A stretch of DNA of 34,018 bases from Bacteroidota bacterium (GTDB taxonomy: Bacteria > Bacteroidota > Bacteroidia > AKYH767-A > OLB10): contig JAHEYP010000032.1 in NCBI GenBank assembly GCA_023251535.1, forward strand, positions 4,554 to 38,571. The letters are read 5' to 3'. Positions 1-9,100 of the stretch are shown here, one piece after another. The notes beneath the pieces were generated by a model. The model was given only the letters and a program-made list of their open reading frames with translations. It made no database searches and was not told the origin of the DNA. The translations under genes and the position numbers were made by a program. Within the stretch, counting starts at the first letter, position 1; every line of letters starts with the position of its first letter.

Positions 1-1143
1 GCAATTGTAAGTGGTGGAGCTGCAGGATACACTTTACCAACTAATGACAAATACAGTGGAGGATTATTACAATCAACAAGTTACTTCATTCCTTCAAATC
101 CAACTTCAGGAAAATCATTCTTCGCAACAGGAACTTATAATTACCAAACTGGTGTTTATACTACTCCACGTACATGGACAGTAGATCCAACTTCATTCAC
201 CAATGCAACTTCTTCTGTTTCATTAGTGAATAGTGTTTCTTATGCTTGGTCGAATGGTGCTACTACTCAAGATCTATCAAATGTTGCAGCAGGTACTTAT
301 ACAATTACCGTTACTAATGCTGCAGGATGTACTGCTACTTCTGCAATTACAGTTTCTCAACCGGCTGCATTAGCAATTACTGCAACTCCTGGAACTATCG
401 CTTGTAACGGTGGAACAACAACAGTTTCATTAAGTGCGACAGGTGGTACAGGTGCATATACTTACACTGGAGCATCAACAACTGTTTCTGCTGGTACATA
501 TTCTTATACAGTTACCGATGCAAATAATTGTACAGCGTCAACTTCAATTACAGTTTCGCAACCAGCAGCAATTACTATTACAGGATTTACTCCTTCTTCT
601 GGATCAACAGGAACAACAGTAGTAATTACAGGTACTGAATTATCGAATGTTTCTCTTGTTTCATTCGGAGCATTTTCTGCTGCCTTTACGGTTAATAGCA
701 ATACTCAAATTACAGCTACCGTTCCTGCAGGCGCTACTACAGCCGCTATCACTGTAGTCACTCCGGCTGGATGTAGTGCTACTTCAGCAACTAACTTCGT
801 TGTGAATAGCTTCCTTTCTCTTGACGTTAAAATGTTCATTCAAGGATTCTATATGGGTAGTGGTACTATGACACCAGTATTGTATAATAACGGATTAAGT
901 ACTGATCCAACTGATGTTGATAGTGTAACAATTGAACTTCATGATGCTTCATCTCCTTTCGGCACTGCTGCTTCAGCAATTGGCTTGCTTAAAACTGATG
1001 GACACGCAGTTGTTCAGTTACCAGGTTCGCTAATCGGTTCTTCTTACTATATCGTTATTAAGCATCGTAATTCTATCGAGACATGGAGCGCTAACCCGGT
1101 ATTGATGGGTTCTACTTCAACTTTCGACTTTACAGCTCCTTAA
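1..1143 (+). CDS. Secreted SprB/IPT repeat protein, 3' part (5' truncated)
   Basis: The reading frame is open from base 1, so the gene begins outside the window; the first ATG-like start near 226 is internal. About 380 residues are visible. They hold an N-terminal stretch of unknown fold, two SprB-like repeats (YAWSNGATTQDL, then AAGTYTITVTNAAGC and a second copy ending TVTDANNC), an IPT/TIG-type immunoglobulin domain (AITITGFTPSSGSTGTTVV onward) and a final module of about 110 residues beginning near base 817 (LDVKMFIQGFYMG, ending HRNSIETWSANPV and FDFTAP). The last module is clearly homologous to the C-terminus of the protein at 24504-27635. SprB-like repeats and IPT domains are typical of Bacteroidota cell-surface adhesins; a surface role is inferred. 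No canonical T9SS type A tail is seen. A strong hairpin terminator follows. Confidence 0.85.
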   Translation, partial: AIVSGGAAGYTLPTNDKYSGGLLQSTSYFIPSNPTSGKSFFATGTYNYQTGVYTTPRTWTVDPTSFTNATSSVSLVNSVSYAWSNGATTQDLSNVAAGTYTITVTNAAGCTATSAITVSQPAALAITATPGTIACNGGTTTVSLSATGGTGAYTYTGASTTVSAGTYSYTVTDANNCTASTSITVSQPAAITITGFTPSSGSTGTTVVITGTELSNVSLVSFGAFSAAFTVNSNTQITATVPAGATTAAITVVTPAGCSATSATNFVVNSFLSLDVKMFIQGFYMGSGTMTPVLYNNGLSTDPTDVDSVTIELHDASSPFGTAASAIGLLKTDGHAVVQLPGSLIGSSYYIVIKHRNSIETWSANPVLMGSTSTFDFTAP

Positions 1144-1164
1144 TAGCTTTAAAACTTAAATACG

Positions 1165-1197
1165 AGGGACAGATCTTTACAGGTCTGTCCCTTTTTA
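1165..1197 (+). terminator. Rho-independent terminator after the surface protein
   Basis: GGGACAGA (1166-1173) pairs with TCTGTCCC (1184-1191), extended by one A-T pair outside and two inner pairs, and is followed by a T-rich tract. It lies about 20 bases after the stop codon. Confidence 0.9.
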
Positions 1198-1237
1198 TTT
1201 ACATGCATTATTCTCTTTTTAATAAAAAAGGTTTGGC

Positions 1238-1245
1238 TACCTTTG
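1238..1245 (+). promoter_or_regulatory. Bacteroidota -7 box for the trans-sulfuration gene
   Basis: TACCTTTG matches the TAnnTTTG consensus exactly and lies 17 bases before the ATG at 1263. No clear TTG at -33 is visible. Confidence 0.6.
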
Positions 1246-1262
1246 CCTCATAGATCATAATT

Positions 1263-2414
1263 ATGAAATCAGATTCTCGTTTCGGAACGAAAGCCATTCA
1301 TGCAGGTCAGGAACCTGACCCTACAACAGGGGCTATCATGACGCCTATTTATCAAACTTCTACTTACGTACAGGAATCACCTGGTAAGCATAAAGGATAT
1401 GCTTATGCTCGTGGAAAAAATCCTACTCGTAGCGCTTTAGAAAATTGTATCGCTGCACTTGAAAATGCTGAATATGGTTTGTGCTTTAGCAGCGGACAAG
1501 GAGCTTCTGATGCAATCATCAAATTATTACTTCCAGGTGATGAGGTGATCGCTACCAACGATCTTTACGGCGGAAGCTATCGTATGTTCACGAAGATTTT
1601 TGAACCAATGGGAATAAAATTCCATTTCGTGAATATGTATGATGCGGATAATATCAAGAATTACATCAACGCGAATACTAAGATGCTTTGGGTAGAGACT
1701 CCTACAAATCCTACCATGCAAATCATCGATATTAAAGCTTGCTCTGCAATTGCAAAGGAGAATAATTTGATGTTGGTTGTAGATAATACTTTCGCATCAC
1801 CATACCTTCAAAATCCCTTAGCATTGGGTGCAACCATCGTTATGCATTCTGTAACTAAATATTTAGGCGGACATAGTGACGTAGTGATGGGTGCAATTTG
1901 CTTAAATGATAAGGCTATTTATGATCGCCTAGCTTTTATTCATAATTCTTGTGGAGCAACTCCTGGACCAATGGATAGCTTCCTAGTTTTACGCGGAATT
2001 AAAACATTACACGTTCGTATGGATCGCCATTGCGAAAATGGTATCGCCGTTGCTAATTATTTGAGAAATCATCCTAAAGTAGATAAAGTTTATTGGCCTG
2101 GATTCCCTGATCATCCAAATCACGATATTGCGAAAACGCAGATGAAAAAATTCGGTGGTATGATTTCTTTTACGTTGAAAAATGCTACTGTTGAAGAAAC
2201 GTTTGCTATGGCTTCTAAAGTAAGAGTATTCTCTCTTGCTGAGTCTTTGGGTGGTGTTGAATCTCTATTAAATCATCCCGCAACTATGACGCATGCTTCA
2301 ATTCCTAAAGAGGAGCGTGAAAAAGCTGGTGTTACCGACGGATTAATTCGTTTAAGCGTAGGAATCGAAGATATCGAAGACTTATTGGCTGATTTGGAAC
2401 AAGCAATAGGCTAA
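1263..2414 (+). CDS. Cystathionine gamma-synthase/lyase-family PLP enzyme
   Basis: This 383-residue protein belongs to the Cys/Met metabolism PLP-dependent family, which includes cystathionine gamma-synthase, cystathionine gamma-lyase, O-acetylhomoserine sulfhydrylase and methionine gamma-lyase. Seen directly: the N-terminal TKAIHAGQEPDPTTGAIMTP block, the YARGKNPTR substrate/PLP-phosphate segment, the VDNTFASP segment, and SVTKYLGGHSD with the Schiff-base lysine at K199. The length is normal for the family. The reaction is in cytoplasmic sulfur amino-acid metabolism (transfer of a sulfur group between cysteine and homocysteine via cystathionine). Sequence alone does not separate synthase from lyase; the short N-terminus and GATPGPMDSFLVLRGIKTL segment fit either. 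It has its own promoter box and terminator, so it is probably monocistronic. Confidence 0.9.
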   Translation: MKSDSRFGTKAIHAGQEPDPTTGAIMTPIYQTSTYVQESPGKHKGYAYARGKNPTRSALENCIAALENAEYGLCFSSGQGASDAIIKLLLPGDEVIATNDLYGGSYRMFTKIFEPMGIKFHFVNMYDADNIKNYINANTKMLWVETPTNPTMQIIDIKACSAIAKENNLMLVVDNTFASPYLQNPLALGATIVMHSVTKYLGGHSDVVMGAICLNDKAIYDRLAFIHNSCGATPGPMDSFLVLRGIKTLHVRMDRHCENGIAVANYLRNHPKVDKVYWPGFPDHPNHDIAKTQMKKFGGMISFTLKNATVEETFAMASKVRVFSLAESLGGVESLLNHPATMTHASIPKEEREKAGVTDGLIRLSVGIEDIEDLLADLEQAIG

Positions 2415-2430
2415 ATAAGACTATATATGG

Positions 2431-2466
2431 AAACGACCTTTATCAAAAGATGGAGGTCGTTTTTTA
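2431..2466 (+). terminator. Rho-independent terminator
   Basis: AAACGACCT (2431-2439) pairs with AGGTCGTTT (2454-2462) and runs into a T tract, 16 bases after the stop of the PLP enzyme gene. Confidence 0.9.
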
Positions 2467-2483
2467 TTGTTTTTTGATTTTTC

Positions 2484-2513
2484 TTGGAGATTTTCATCCT
2501 TTTATTACCTTCG
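2484..2513 (+). promoter_or_regulatory. Promoter for the DUF2339/DUF3999 pair
   Basis: TTG (2484-2486) and TACCTTCG (2506-2513) are 19 bases apart, matching the Bacteroidota pattern TTG-N19-TAnnTTTG with one mismatch. The start of transcription predicted from this (about 2519) falls inside any longer reading of the next ORF, so the ATG at 2533 is the better start. Confidence 0.6.
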
Positions 2514-2532
2514 ATTATCTATTTCTTCATTT

Positions 2533-4953
2533 ATGCCCGACCTGCCCAATAATTTTCATGAGTTAAAACAGAAGCTGGACGATCTTCAAGCAAAGCAAAA
2601 TATACTTTCTGATGAAATCAATGAGCTAAAAAATGAGTTGCTAGGCCGTATACCGGATCAAGGAATAATTAATCCAGCACCGCCCATCGATTTAATGCCT
2701 CCATTGCCGCTAGTAGAGCCTTTGAAGAATGAGAGAGTTGAAGCAGAGCCTCAAATATTAAATATGTTTGAGGAGGTGAAGAAGTCCGATATTAAGAATA
2801 ATACTTCATTCCCTTCTTATAATGCACCAACTGTTTTTTCTGAAAAGAAAAAAAATAGTCCGGGTTGGTATGATGAGCTTACTTCAAATTTCGAAAAGTT
2901 TATTGGTGAAAATCTCTTAAATAAAATCGGAATCTTAATTACTATCATCGGTGTTGCAATCGGTACAAAATATGCCATCGATCATCAGTTGATTAGTCCG
3001 CTGACTAGAATAATTTTAGCGTATATAGTAGGACTAGGATTGCTTGGTGTCGCGTTTAAATTAAGAAGTAAATATGAAAAATTTAGTGCGGTCCTACTAA
3101 GTGGAGCAATGGCCATAAATTATTTTGTGACCTTTGCTGCTTATTCATTGTATGCACTTTTTCCGCAGCCTGTCGCATTTGTATTAATGATATTATTTAC
3201 GGTCTTTACAGTAATAGCTTCATTGACGTATGATAATGTTATTATTGCTCATATAGGATTAGTAGGAGCTTATGCCGTTCCTTTTTTATTGAGCACCGGG
3301 TCAGGTAGAGTGGAAGTACTTTTAACTTATATAGCTTTAATCAATTGCGGAATACTATTCATTTCTTTCAAAAAATTCTGGAGAAGTTTGTTCTATGCCG
3401 CTTATGTATTTACATGGGTAATTATATGGTTCTGGGTACTTGATTCATTTTCGAATGATTATTTCGCTGTAGGATTCACATTTAATTTAATTTTCTTCTT
3501 GCAATTCTATGCAATTTTTATTGCTTTTAAAGTGGTGAAAAATCATTTGTTTGAGAAGAAGGATGTTATTGTGTTATTGTCGAATGCTTTTGTTTCGTAT
3601 GGCCTTGGCTATTACTTAATGACGTATTTGAACTACGATAATTATCTTGGGTTATTTACTGTCGGATATGCACTAGTTCATTTTGCAGTCTGTGTGTTCT
3701 TGTTCAAAAAAGCAGAAGTCGATAAAAGTGTATTTTATTTGGTAGCAGGACTAGTATTAACATTTTTAACAATTGCTATTTCTGTACAATTCAGTGGACA
3801 ATATGTTACATTGCTCTGGTTGATAGAGTCGATTATTGTATTTGTAATTGCCCGTAAGAATAAAGTTCCTTTTTATGAGCAATTGTCGGTCCCCTTGTTC
3901 TTGCTTTCTTTCTTAAGCTATTTTGAAGCAGGTAGATCAATGCAGTATTTCAGTTATATGGGAAGTTCTCACGAATTTGTTCCATTCGCAAATATGGATT
4001 TTATATCTGGTGCGTTAATGGCTGTAGGTTTCTGTTTTCTAACATGGTTCTCTCGAAGAAAAGAGTATCCTTCTTTGCTAAATCAACATAGTGTTTATAG
4101 TGCAATGGTAAAATACGGACTACCTATTATCAGTATATTGCTTACTTATGGTTTAGTGAAAGTTCAAATTGATACTTGGCTTATAGATTTGTATCAAACA
4201 ACTGCTATTGTTGTAAACGGGAAAAAAGATACTGTTCCTGCTTATTATTACAATGAGAAATGGAATCATTATCGCATTTTATTTGATATTGCCTACTCTA
4301 TGTTTTATGCTTTAGTTCTCTGTTTTGTAAATAAGATAAAGCTGAAGGATAAAGAGTTGAACGCTGTGTTTTTATTGATTTCAGGAATTAGTATTGTATT
4401 GTTCTTTACAGGTGGCCTTTATCAACTAAGTATATTACGAGAAAGTTTTCTTCACCCATCATCAGGTTTCTTAGCAATTGAATCTTTTAATTTATGGCTG
4501 CGTTATCCACTCATATTATTGGCACTAATTACATTGAAATACTTTATCAGTTCTATCGAATTATCTTTCTCTCTATTGAAAGATAAAATTCAACCAGAGT
4601 TGATTTATGCTGTTGCTGCAATTTGGTTGCTGAGTAGTGAGTGGTTAAATTGGACAGACATTTTTGATGTTGCATGGTCGTATAAATTAGGATTAAGTAT
4701 CCTGTGGGGAGTTTGTTCATTAGCATTAATTGTTAGAGGGATATTTAAGCATTTGAAAATGTTACGCATATTGGCAATTGCATTATTTGCAGTTACCCTC
4801 TTGAAATTGTTTTTCTATGATATTGCTTCTCTAAGTACTATCTTGAAAACTGTAGTGTTTATTGCGTTAGGTATATTGCTGTTAATAATCTCATTCCTCT
4901 ATAATAAGTATGGTTTAACAATATTTAAAGATGATGAAGCGAACGAAAATTAG
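2533..4953 (+). CDS. DUF2339-family polytopic membrane protein
   Basis: The protein is about 806 residues from the ATG at 2533 (an upstream in-frame start at 2467 precedes the predicted promoter). It opens with a short coiled-coil segment (FHELKQKLDDLQAKQNILSDE), then a proline-rich linker, then the FEKFIGENLLNKIGILITI signature that begins the DUF2339 membrane domain, and continues with about twenty or more hydrophobic helices to the C-terminus. DUF2339 proteins are large inner-membrane proteins of unknown function. The 3' end overlaps the start of the DUF3999 gene by 23 bases, which implies translational coupling. In many bacteria these two families are neighbours, so a joint membrane complex is a reasonable inference; no catalytic motif was found. 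Confidence 0.85.
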   Translation: MPDLPNNFHELKQKLDDLQAKQNILSDEINELKNELLGRIPDQGIINPAPPIDLMPPLPLVEPLKNERVEAEPQILNMFEEVKKSDIKNNTSFPSYNAPTVFSEKKKNSPGWYDELTSNFEKFIGENLLNKIGILITIIGVAIGTKYAIDHQLISPLTRIILAYIVGLGLLGVAFKLRSKYEKFSAVLLSGAMAINYFVTFAAYSLYALFPQPVAFVLMILFTVFTVIASLTYDNVIIAHIGLVGAYAVPFLLSTGSGRVEVLLTYIALINCGILFISFKKFWRSLFYAAYVFTWVIIWFWVLDSFSNDYFAVGFTFNLIFFLQFYAIFIAFKVVKNHLFEKKDVIVLLSNAFVSYGLGYYLMTYLNYDNYLGLFTVGYALVHFAVCVFLFKKAEVDKSVFYLVAGLVLTFLTIAISVQFSGQYVTLLWLIESIIVFVIARKNKVPFYEQLSVPLFLLSFLSYFEAGRSMQYFSYMGSSHEFVPFANMDFISGALMAVGFCFLTWFSRRKEYPSLLNQHSVYSAMVKYGLPIISILLTYGLVKVQIDTWLIDLYQTTAIVVNGKKDTVPAYYYNEKWNHYRILFDIAYSMFYALVLCFVNKIKLKDKELNAVFLLISGISIVLFFTGGLYQLSILRESFLHPSSGFLAIESFNLWLRYPLILLALITLKYFISSIELSFSLLKDKIQPELIYAVAAIWLLSSEWLNWTDIFDVAWSYKLGLSILWGVCSLALIVRGIFKHLKMLRILAIALFAVTLLKLFFYDIASLSTILKTVVFIALGILLLIISFLYNKYGLTIFKDDEANEN

Positions 4954-6151
4954 TCTGTTGGTCATTTTGTTGCTCAGCTTTTTCTTTTCAAGTGCAACAA
5001 ACCAAGATCGTTACTATAGAAGCGTTGAAGTCAAGGATACTGGTTGGTATTCATTATTATTGCCTCCCGATATCTATCTGAAATCTAAAGCGGATCTCTC
5101 TGATCTTAGAATCTATAAAATATCCGATAAAGATTCAATTGAAATTCCATATTTGAGAATGTCGATTGAATCTTCAACTACTGTAAAATGGAATGTTTTG
5201 AAATTGTTTAATCAAGTTAAGTCAAAGTCAAATTCATTAGCTACAGTTGAGTTGAATACCGAGAATTCAATTGAATTGGAGTTTATTTTCAATAATCCCA
5301 ATTTTGATATTGAAGCAATTATTGAAGGAAGTAACGATGGTTTAGAATGGTTTCTTGTTAAAGATTCAGTCAGACTTTTATCGCTGCATAAAGAAGGAGA
5401 ACATTACAATTATACCAAATGTAAGTTTGATGATATTTCCTTTAAATTTCTAAGAATTACATATCCCAATACCAACAACCTTACGTTAAATGCTATTTCG
5501 CAATCTTCTAAAAAGGTTGATCAAGTAAGAATGAAGCGTATTCTCTTGCCGACATTAAATTCTGAAATAAAAGATAAATCAACTTCAATAAATTTTAATT
5601 TGCCTACCCCTGAAGAAATTACCGGGTTTATTCCTAAGGTTGTTTTTAAAGGTGAATATGCACGCCGCTTTATACTGTATGGGTATAGAGATAGTGTTCT
5701 TGTAAATAAAAAATGGATTCTAAATTATTTCGAAATTTCTAGTGGCGTACTTAATTCGTATTCCAATAATTCAATTTATTTCACTCCCGAACTTATCAAA
5801 GGACTAAAGTTGAGAATTGAGAATGCAGATAATATTCCTTTAAAAGTTTCGAATGCAGAAGCACTTATATTTCCAATTCTTCTTAAATCTTATTTTCCTG
5901 ATTTAAACGGTAGGTATATTATTTCTTATGGAGACAAATCTCTGTCTTCTCCGGATTATGATTTAGCAAACTTTAAAGATAAGATTCCAACGATTACTGA
6001 TACGCTTTCGGTCTTGTCAGAGAAAACAATTCCGTATATAGCTAAGAAACCGCTATTTAGTCTCCCAGATAATTTGCTTTGGTTTGTATTACTTGCAATA
6101 ATTGTACTGTTATCGTTTTTCACTTTTAAAATGATAAAAGCAAAAGCATAA
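4931..6151 (+). CDS. DUF3999-family membrane-anchored protein
   Basis: The 406-residue product has an N-terminal signal or anchor helix (LLVILLLSFFFSSATNQ), a large extracytoplasmic beta-rich region beginning YYRSVEVKDTGWYSLLLP and SDLRIYK, which is the characteristic opening of DUF3999, and one C-terminal transmembrane helix (LLWFVLLAIIVLLSFFTF) followed by a short basic tail. The start could be 4931 or the adjacent ATG at 4934. It overlaps the DUF2339 gene by 23 bases. Function is unknown for the family; the arrangement suggests that the large exposed domain works with the DUF2339 membrane partner. A shared bidirectional terminator follows. Confidence 0.8.
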   Translation: MMKRTKISLLVILLLSFFFSSATNQDRYYRSVEVKDTGWYSLLLPPDIYLKSKADLSDLRIYKISDKDSIEIPYLRMSIESSTTVKWNVLKLFNQVKSKSNSLATVELNTENSIELEFIFNNPNFDIEAIIEGSNDGLEWFLVKDSVRLLSLHKEGEHYNYTKCKFDDISFKFLRITYPNTNNLTLNAISQSSKKVDQVRMKRILLPTLNSEIKDKSTSINFNLPTPEEITGFIPKVVFKGEYARRFILYGYRDSVLVNKKWILNYFEISSGVLNSYSNNSIYFTPELIKGLKLRIENADNIPLKVSNAEALIFPILLKSYFPDLNGRYIISYGDKSLSSPDYDLANFKDKIPTITDTLSVLSEKTIPYIAKKPLFSLPDNLLWFVLLAIIVLLSFFTFKMIKAKA

Positions 6152-6154
6152 AAA

Positions 6155-6186
6155 AAGGCCGACAAATTATGTCGGCCTTATCTTTT
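6155..6186. terminator. Bidirectional terminator between convergent genes
   Basis: AAGGCCGACA (6155-6164) pairs perfectly with TGTCGGCCTT (6170-6179) around a 5-base loop. An A run precedes and a T-rich stretch follows, so it can serve the + strand DUF3999 gene and the - strand metalloprotease gene. Confidence 0.9.
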
Positions 6187-6198
6187 TCAAAGTTATTT

Positions 6199-9100
6199 TT
6201 ATTGAATGATCATTCGGAATATTTGATTCTCTCCCGACGCTTTACGTACACTTACTAAATACATTCCTTTAGGTTGATTTCCTAAATGTAAATTGTATTC
6301 AGTAGCTGAACTGTTGTCTTTGAAGATCGTTCTTCCTAACATGTCATTTACAATTACATCGTAGCTTGATTCTTCATCGCCTACAAGTATTGTTGCATTA
6401 CCATCATTCGGATTCGGAATTAATTCCATTGTTGAAATACTTTCAAATCCAGTTCTGCAGTTCACAACAACCGACTTGGTTTTTGTTGTTTGAGTTCCAC
6501 AGGCATTAGATGCTGTAACTTTAACACTTCCTGTGCTTGGTCCCCAATTTACAGTGATAGATGGAGTTCCTTGTCCACTAACAATTGTAGCTTTCGCAGG
6601 CACTGTCCAAGTGTAAGTAGCTCCTGTTTGTCCAGTAACACTATATACTAATCCTGTTTGGTTTTTACATGCTGTTCCCGGACCATTTACTGTTGAAGGC
6701 ATTAATGGCAATGTTGTTACTGCAGCTAAACATTTTGATGTGCTGCTTCCGCAAGCATTGTTTGCAGTAACACAGATACTTCCCGATGCTACACTATTGC
6801 TTGGCCATTGAACAGAAATGGCTGTTGTTCCTTGTCCTCCCACTATTGTTGCACCTGCAGGAACTGACCATGTATAGGATGTTGCTCCTGTTGTTGATGC
6901 TGCAATACTGTAATTCGTAATTGTATTACATAAGTTATTTATCGTTCCGGTAATAGCACCCGGACTAAGAGGTGTACTTCTTAAGGTAGCACTTTTAATA
7001 TTACTTGTAGCACATCCATTTGATGCCGTTACCGTAATTGCTCCTGTGGTAAATCCAGCTAAGAACGAAACATTAATACTGTTTGATCCTTGTCCGCTAT
7101 TGATTACTGCGTTTGCAGGAATTGTCCAAGAATATGTTGTTGCATTCGCTACTGAAGGGCAACTGTACACTTTAGTAGTTCCCGGACAAACACCAAGTTT
7201 AGTTCCTGAAATTGATGAAGGAGTTGATAATGTTCCACCTGTACCTTGACTTGCAACTGTTATAGGTGAGCTAAATGAACATCCATTAGCATCTGTTACT
7301 GTAATCGTGTAAGTCCCTGCAGATAAATTATTATTAGTTGCAGTAGTAACTCCATTACTCCAAGAATATGCATATGGAGTTGTTCCTCCTGATACTACCA
7401 CTGTAGCACTTCCGTTAGCACTTCCACAAGAAGCTGCCGTTGAAGATGCTGTTCCATCAAGTGCAAATGGTTGAGAGATGCTTATTGCCCCGTTAGTAGT
7501 ACATCCATTACCATTTGTTATTGTATAAATATATGTTCCTGCTGGGATTCCATTTAAACTTTGCGAGGTAGATCCTGTATTCCATAAATACTGTGGCGTT
7601 CCGATAGGATTAGAAATGGTTACTCCTACAGATCCGTTAGTCCCTCCAAAGCAACTTACATTGGTTTGTGTTGTTGAAACATTTGGTGAACCAACATTAC
7701 TTTGAGTTACTTGAATTGATGTTGATATACTACACCCACTTGCATCTGTTGCAGTAACCGTAAATGTCCCTGCACCTAAGCCATTGATAGATGAAGTTGT
7801 AGCTCCGGTATTCCATAAATATTGGTATGGAGATGTTCCACCTGTCATAGCAATAGATGCAGATCCATTAGAAGTAGCACATGCAGCATTTGTTACAGAT
7901 GGTGTTGCTGTTAAAGCTGAAGGCTGACTAACAGTTACAGAACCTGTTGCCGTACATCCATTTCCATTGGTAACAGTGTAGCTATATGTTCCTGCTGCTA
8001 ATTGATTTATTGATGATGTTGTTGCTCCGTTATTCCATAAGTACGTTGGAGTTCCTACAGGGTTTACAACTACTACATTTGCAGAACCGTTTAATGATCC
8101 GTTACAAGTTGCATTCGTTTGAGAAGTTTGAACTGCTAAAGAACCAATTGTTACTGTTGTACTAGATACAGCAGTACATCCATTGTTATCTGTTACTTGA
8201 ACAGCATAGGTTGTTGTAGCCGCAGGTGCAGCTAAAGGATTTCTAATTGTTGCACTATTTAATCCTGTAGATGGTGACCAATTGTAAGACACAATTACAT
8301 TTCCTGGTAATTCTATCGACCATTTCCAAAGTGTTCCAACATCAGCAGCACCTAAGTCAGTAATTTTAATTGACCATGTTCCATTTGCTGACCCTGTTAA
8401 TCCTGCAAATGATCCTGCAGAAGGAACAAAGCTTCCGGTAAATGGAGCTGTTCCGTTTGCAATAGCAGTGCCTGTAGGAACAAATTTAGTGCGAATGAAA
8501 TTGTCGCCCGAAGTGCCAACGTTACTTGCTAATACAATCGATGATCCTGAAGGAGATACTAATTCAATCTTTAAATCTCCATCGTATGTATGCGTTAATG
8601 AATCAATAGTTACAGAAATAATTGCATTCGCATTTGTGCTTCCGTTGATGTTGATTGAGCTACTAACTCCTGCATTCGGATAATCTGGCAATGCTAAAGG
8701 AGTTGAATTACTTCCGATATTTTGTCCTTGACCACTGGCAGATGCATTTGCATTTAACTGTACAGTATTTCCATTACATACTGTCGTTCCTCCTGTAGCT
8801 GTTACACTTGGTGATGCACTTACTGATACAACTGCAGTAGCTAAACCACTACATCCTGAAGCATCAGTGATGATACATGAATACAATCCGTTGTTGGCTG
8901 CTGATGCATTTGCAATGGTAGGATTAGCAATTGAAGAAGAGAATCCTCCTGGACCTGACCATGAATATGTTGTTCCGCCAGCTGCAGTGAATTGAATAGT
9001 TGATCCTGTACATGTTCCTCCAACAACAGATGCTGTTGCAGCTGAGTTTAATGGAGCACCAACTACACCTACCGCATCCCAAGCATTCTTAGTTGAGAAT

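Noticed and set aside
1..225. Start of the first gene at base 226
   Set aside because: The frame is open to base 1 with protein-like sequence; the start codon lies outside the window.
2467..2532. Longer N-terminus for the DUF2339 protein
   Set aside because: It would be encoded by the predicted promoter and the residues do not look like the family's start.
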